A stretch of 6,316 bases of DNA from positions 1 through 6,316 of the forward strand of contig LGHA01000072.1 of the NCBI GenBank assembly GCA_001508595.1. Reading direction: 5' to 3'. The notes under the pieces were generated by a model, which had not been told where the DNA came from, did not search any database, and saw only the letters and a program-made list of their open reading frames with translations. Origin of the DNA: Anaerolineaceae bacterium 46_22 (GTDB lineage Bacteria > Chloroflexota > Anaerolineae > Anaerolineales > Anaerolineaceae). The position numbers were made by a program, and so were the translations under genes. This document shows, piece by piece, positions 5,589 to 6,316 of the stretch; the stretch's first letter is position 1, and every line of letters starts with the position of its first letter.

Positions 5589-6316
5589 ATGAAAAACTTC
5601 ATCATTGATATGGATGGTGTTCTTGTAAAAGAAAATTTGATTATCCCAGGTGCGGATAAATTCATTAAAAAATTAATTGATCAGAAGCGAAAATTTCTGC
5701 TGCTGACAAATAACCCTGTTTACACCCCCAGGGATTTAGCGCATCGATTGCAAGAAAATGGTATCCAAATTCAGGAAGAGCAGATTTTCACATCTGCGCT
5801 TGCGACAGCGTCTTTTCTGCATCGGCAAAGGCCAGATGGCAAAGCCTTTGTTTTAGGTGAAAGCGGTTTGACCGAAGCAATTCATAATATTGGGTATATC
5901 ATTACTGATATCAACCCGGATTATGTCGTTTTAGGTGAGACCCTTGCCTACAATTTTGAAATGATCAAAAAAGCGATTCGTCTCTTACATGACGGCACAG
6001 CGCGCTTCATTGCAACAAATCCGGATGCATCTGGACCAAGCAAAGGTGGTATCGTCCCGGCTTGCGGCGCGATGGCTGTCTTGATTGAAAAAGCAAGCGG
6101 TGTGTCCCCCTTCTTTATCGGGAAACCCAACGCACTGATGATGCGAACTGCCCTGAACTACCTGGATGTCCACTCTGAAAACACCATAATGATTGGGGAC
6201 CGAATGGACACAGATATTGTGGCTGGTGTAACAAGCGGCATGGAAACCATCCTTGTCCTTAGCGGCGTCACAAAAGAAAAAGATATTGATAAATACCCGT
6301 ATTTACCCACCCACAT
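5589..6316 (+). CDS. nagD: NagD-type HAD-IIA phosphatase (partial, C-terminus runs off the right edge)
   Basis: HAD-superfamily subclass IIA hydrolase; the E. coli NagD relative is a Mg-dependent nucleotidase with preference for UMP. From ATG at 5589 I read 242 complete residues. HAD motif I is DMDGV (7-11; D7 nucleophile, D9 acid/base), motif II LLLTNN (37-42; T40), motif III lysine in GKP (178-180), and motif [10 protein letters not shown] (202-209; D204 and D209 for Mg). Between them lies the IIA cap, with stretches I recognise as NagD-like: [13 protein letters not shown] (68-80), [14 protein letters not shown] (105-118), ARFIATNPD (138-146), PACGA (157-161) and [11 protein letters not shown] (218-228). 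NagD is about 250 residues, so probably only 10-15 are missing. AAGGAAG at 5578-5584 supports the start. No nagA, nagB or nagC gene is visible, so the aminosugar link in the name is not supported here. Substrate could also be another sugar phosphate, 4-nitrophenyl phosphate or phosphoglycolate, as for other HAD-IIA members. Confidence 0.9.
   Translation, partial: MKNFIIDMDGVLVKENLIIPGADKFIKKLIDQKRKFLLLTNNPVYTPRDLAHRLQENGIQIQEEQIFTSALATASFLHRQRPDGKAFVLGESGLTEAIHNIGYIITDINPDYVVLGETLAYNFEMIKKAIRLLHDGTARFIATNPDASGPSKGGIVPACGAMAVLIEKASGVSPFFIGKPNALMMRTALNYLDVHSENTIMIGDRMDTDIVAGVTSGMETILVLSGVTKEKDIDKYPYLPTH

Noticed and set aside
5948..6173. Two minus-strand open frames of about 60 codons
   Set aside because: Antisense to the nagD-type gene, in conserved coding sequence, without ribosome binding sites.

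Overview
This window carries ordinary bacterial housekeeping and central-metabolism genes: five protein-coding genes, of which the first and last run off the window edges. No mobile element, CRISPR array, tRNA or rRNA was recognised. Base composition is moderately AT-rich, with AT-rich intergenic gaps, consensus AGGAGG/GGAGG ribosome binding sites and sigma-70/A-type promoters. The LytR-CpsA-Psr protein has a GSDYRPQSG start, an SFPRDL motif and a C-x9-C insert before the Arg-rich motif. This pattern, together with a fused ADP-forming acetyl-CoA synthetase, resembles proteins I associate with fermentative Chloroflexota (Anaerolineae). That assignment is an inference from remembered family patterns, not a search result.

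Layout. Positions 1-461 (minus strand): a bacterioferritin with every ferroxidase ligand and the haem methionine, cut by the window edge within its last few residues. A near-consensus promoter (TTGATA, 17-bp spacer, TATAAT) and an AGGAGG site precede it. Positions 575-1561 (minus): a membrane-anchored LCP-family protein, likely a cell-wall glycopolymer transferase. Positions 1746-3152 (minus): a glycerate 2-kinase of the DUF4147/MOFRL family. A 143-bp divergent intergenic region follows, then at 3296-5404 (plus) a 702-residue fused alpha-beta acetate--CoA ligase (ADP-forming), closed by a clear intrinsic terminator at 5424-5462. At 5589-6316 (plus): a NagD-type HAD phosphatase, cut by the right edge shortly before its C-terminus.

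How the genes may work together. Glycerate kinase (glycerate + ATP to 2-phosphoglycerate, entering lower glycolysis) and the ADP-forming ligase (acetyl-CoA to acetate with ATP formation) are transcribed divergently. They could be the entry and exit of a fermentative route from glycerate through pyruvate to acetate. Bacterioferritin (iron storage), the LCP protein (envelope) and NagD (nucleotide or sugar phosphate hydrolysis) have no evident link to that route. I found no convincing previously undescribed system. The items worth a second look are regulatory dyads, a possible upstream mini-ORF and a few family-level variations.
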